From assembly GCF_900117395.1 (NCBI RefSeq), contig NZ_FPEG01000003.1:124001-188000 (forward strand): DNA of 64,000 nucleotides, written 5' to 3'. Made by a program: the position numbers and the translations under genes. Shown one piece after another: positions 63,601-64,000 of this stretch. The notes below the pieces were generated by a model, which had not been told where the DNA came from, ran no database searches, and worked only from the letters and a program-made list of their open reading frames with translations. Within the stretch, counting starts at the first letter, position 1, and each line of letters opens with the position of its first letter. Source of the DNA: Agrococcus sp. Marseille-P2731 (GTDB taxonomy: Bacteria; Actinomycetota; Actinomycetes; Actinomycetales; Microbacteriaceae).

Positions 63601-64000
63601 GGGCTGAAGACGTCGACGATGCCGCCGCGGACGGCGAACTCGCCGCGGCGCGTGACCATGTCGACGCGGGAGTAGGCGAGGTCGACGAGCTGTCGCGACA
63701 GCGCGGTCAGGTCGACGCCGCGGCCTCCCGCCTCGAGCTCGATCGGCTCGACGTCCAGCAGGTTGTCGGCGACGGGCTGGAGCGCCGCGCGCACGGAGGC
63801 GAGCACGATGGTCGGCCGGCTGCCGTCGCGGCGCGCGACCGCGCGCAGCGTGGCCCCGCGATGGCCGACGGTCTCGGCAGAGGGGCTCAGCCGCTCGTGC
63901 GGCAGCGTCTCCCACGCGGGGAGGTCGAGGATCTCTGCCTCCGGCAGCCAGGCGGTGAGGTCGTCGCGCACCGACTCGACCTCGCGCCGGGTCGCGGCGA
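60606..64000 (-). CDS. mfd: Transcription-repair coupling factor (5' end outside the window)
   Basis: About 1131 codons are present; the N-terminus lies beyond 64000. Removes stalled RNA polymerase and recruits UvrA. Seen in order: UvrB-like domain (DLPAWETLPHERLSP), polymerase-binding CarD-like domain (GDYVVHETHGVGRFVELTQR), helicase with LLSGDVGYGKTEVAVRA (Walker A) and VIIDEEQRFGVEHKE (DEEQ), motif VI RGRVGRGRE and a C-terminal TRCF domain. The frame continues to the edge without stop. Confidence 0.97.
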   Translation of the reverse strand, partial: AATRREVESVRDDLTAWLPEAEILDLPAWETLPHERLSPSAETVGHRGATLRAVARRDGSRPTIVLASVRAALQPVADNLLDVEPIELEAGGRGVDLTALSRQLVDLAYSRVDMVTRRGEFAVRGGIVDVFSPAEDHPVRIELFGDEVEQMRWFHVADQRSDPAPVERIVLPPSRELLLTDAVRARARQLAPEFPGIQQMLEKIAEGIPVEGMESLAPALLERMVPITHYLPGTGVLVLGPERIRDRVTSLNDTNQEFLEAAWSAATAGGQAPVDLSSGFLSLDELRAAVDAPWWSYSVLAADDTVTAIDGQPVPSFTGIADGAVEHLRQRTREGWRVVVTAAGQGLVERAAQVLGEHEVAARVVDALPAQLEPGVVHVIRASVEHGFSLPQERIELVSEAEFFGRAVGVDARQPHKLAGRRRSVVDPLQLKAGDYVVHETHGVGRFVELTQRTVSTGGRNPVKTTREYLVIEYSASKRGHPGDRLSVPTDQLDQLNRYVGGEAPQLSKMGGSDWQQSKAKARKAVREIAVELVQLYSKRMASKGRRFGPDSPWQRELEDAFPYAETPDQLTTIDEVKRDMEREVPMDRLLSGDVGYGKTEVAVRAAFKAVQDGTQVAVLVPTTLLVRQHFETFAARFAGFPVQVRALSRFQGDKEVRETIAGITDGTVDVVIGTHRILSENVHFKELGLVIIDEEQRFGVEHKERLKSLKTNVDVLSMSATPIPRTLEMAVTGIREMSTLATPPEARHPVLTFVGAYNEQQVAAAIRRELLREGQVFFVHNRVSSINRVAAQLAELVPEARIGVAHGKMAETALERVIVDFWEKQYDVLVSTTIVETGLDIPNANTLIVDHAERYGLSQLHQLRGRVGRGRERAYAYFLYDGEKPLSETAHDRLETIAVHNELGAGMQVALKDLEIRGAGNLLGGEQSGHIAGVGFDLYLRMVGEAVAVFRGEEDDGPRELRLELPVDAVIPEDYVDSERLRLEAYQKLSAAASARDDAAIDHVLEELQDRYGEPPAQVSALVAIARLRRKAQAAKLSEVITVGPNLRVGPAELADSVQLRLRRMYPEAKLNAAAKTIVVPLPTAGGGRLAGTQAEPLPDAELVAWVDALLTAIFPAPKPEAGAEGSAQ

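Overview
The window is very GC-rich, densely coded DNA from an actinobacterium. A mycothiol-conjugate amidase (Mca), a WhiB1-type iron-sulfur regulator, a PdtaS-type sensor kinase, DUF4307, DUF501 and DUF6459 proteins, and many leaderless genes (a TANNNT -10 box 6-8 nt before the start codon) all fit Actinomycetes. Gene order (leuB-ilvE-FAH protein-gltX; mca/DUF4307/greA; eno-ftsB-like-DUF501) suggests Microbacteriaceae. Genus is not resolved from sequence alone. I saw no insertion sequence, prophage, CRISPR array or rRNA; the only RNA gene found is tRNA-Lys(CTT).

Layout. 0-5.3 kb (minus): the start of an FAD reductase, gltX, a DUF937 protein, an FAH-family protein, ilvE and leuB. 5.5-14.8 kb: accessory genes around serA, including a DHA2 drug exporter with a divergent TetR regulator, small membrane proteins, a DUF2332 protein and an FAD/Rieske oxidoreductase. 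14.9-20.0 kb (minus): ilvC, ilvN, ilvB and ilvD, so with ilvE, leuB and ilvA (44 kb) the window holds much of branched-chain amino acid synthesis, plus serA for serine. 21.2-31.1 kb (minus): a tightly overlapping six-gene operon made of a TetR regulator with two palindromic operators, an MMPL exporter carrying a degenerate ABC-ATPase-like tail, a YhgE/Pip-like protein fused in frame to a beta-ketoacyl synthase III, a family 2 glycosyltransferase, a cytochrome P450 and an AMP-forming acyl ligase. This is the best candidate for an undescribed system, namely synthesis and export of an oxidised, possibly glycosylated, lipid.

31-36.5 kb: a PfkB kinase, an aminotransferase, an acetyltransferase, a hydrolase, tRNA-Lys, a peroxiredoxin and whiB1. 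36.6-41.5 kb: PdtaS kinase, a MinD/CpaE-like ATPase with Arg in place of the P-loop Lys, a SAF protein, an excisionase-type HTH protein and the DUF6459 gene. 41.5-47.6 kb: mca, DUF4307, greA, ilvA, an AI-2E transporter and a YcaQ-type glycosylase. 47.8-54.8 kb: a LemA-like protein, a lactone oxidase and PLP aldolase pair, NDH-2, DUF501, an FtsB/DivIC-like protein and enolase. 54.9-64 kb: hisS, Pr6Pr, a PepSY/YcnI/His-rich membrane protein set that looks like metal (copper) handling, mazG and most of mfd, which runs off the right edge.

Most adjacent same-strand genes overlap by 1 or 4 nt (TGATG, ATGA or GTGA), so translational coupling is the rule. There is no gene-free stretch longer than 300 bases; the longest gaps (about 120-180 bases) hold promoters or terminator hairpins.
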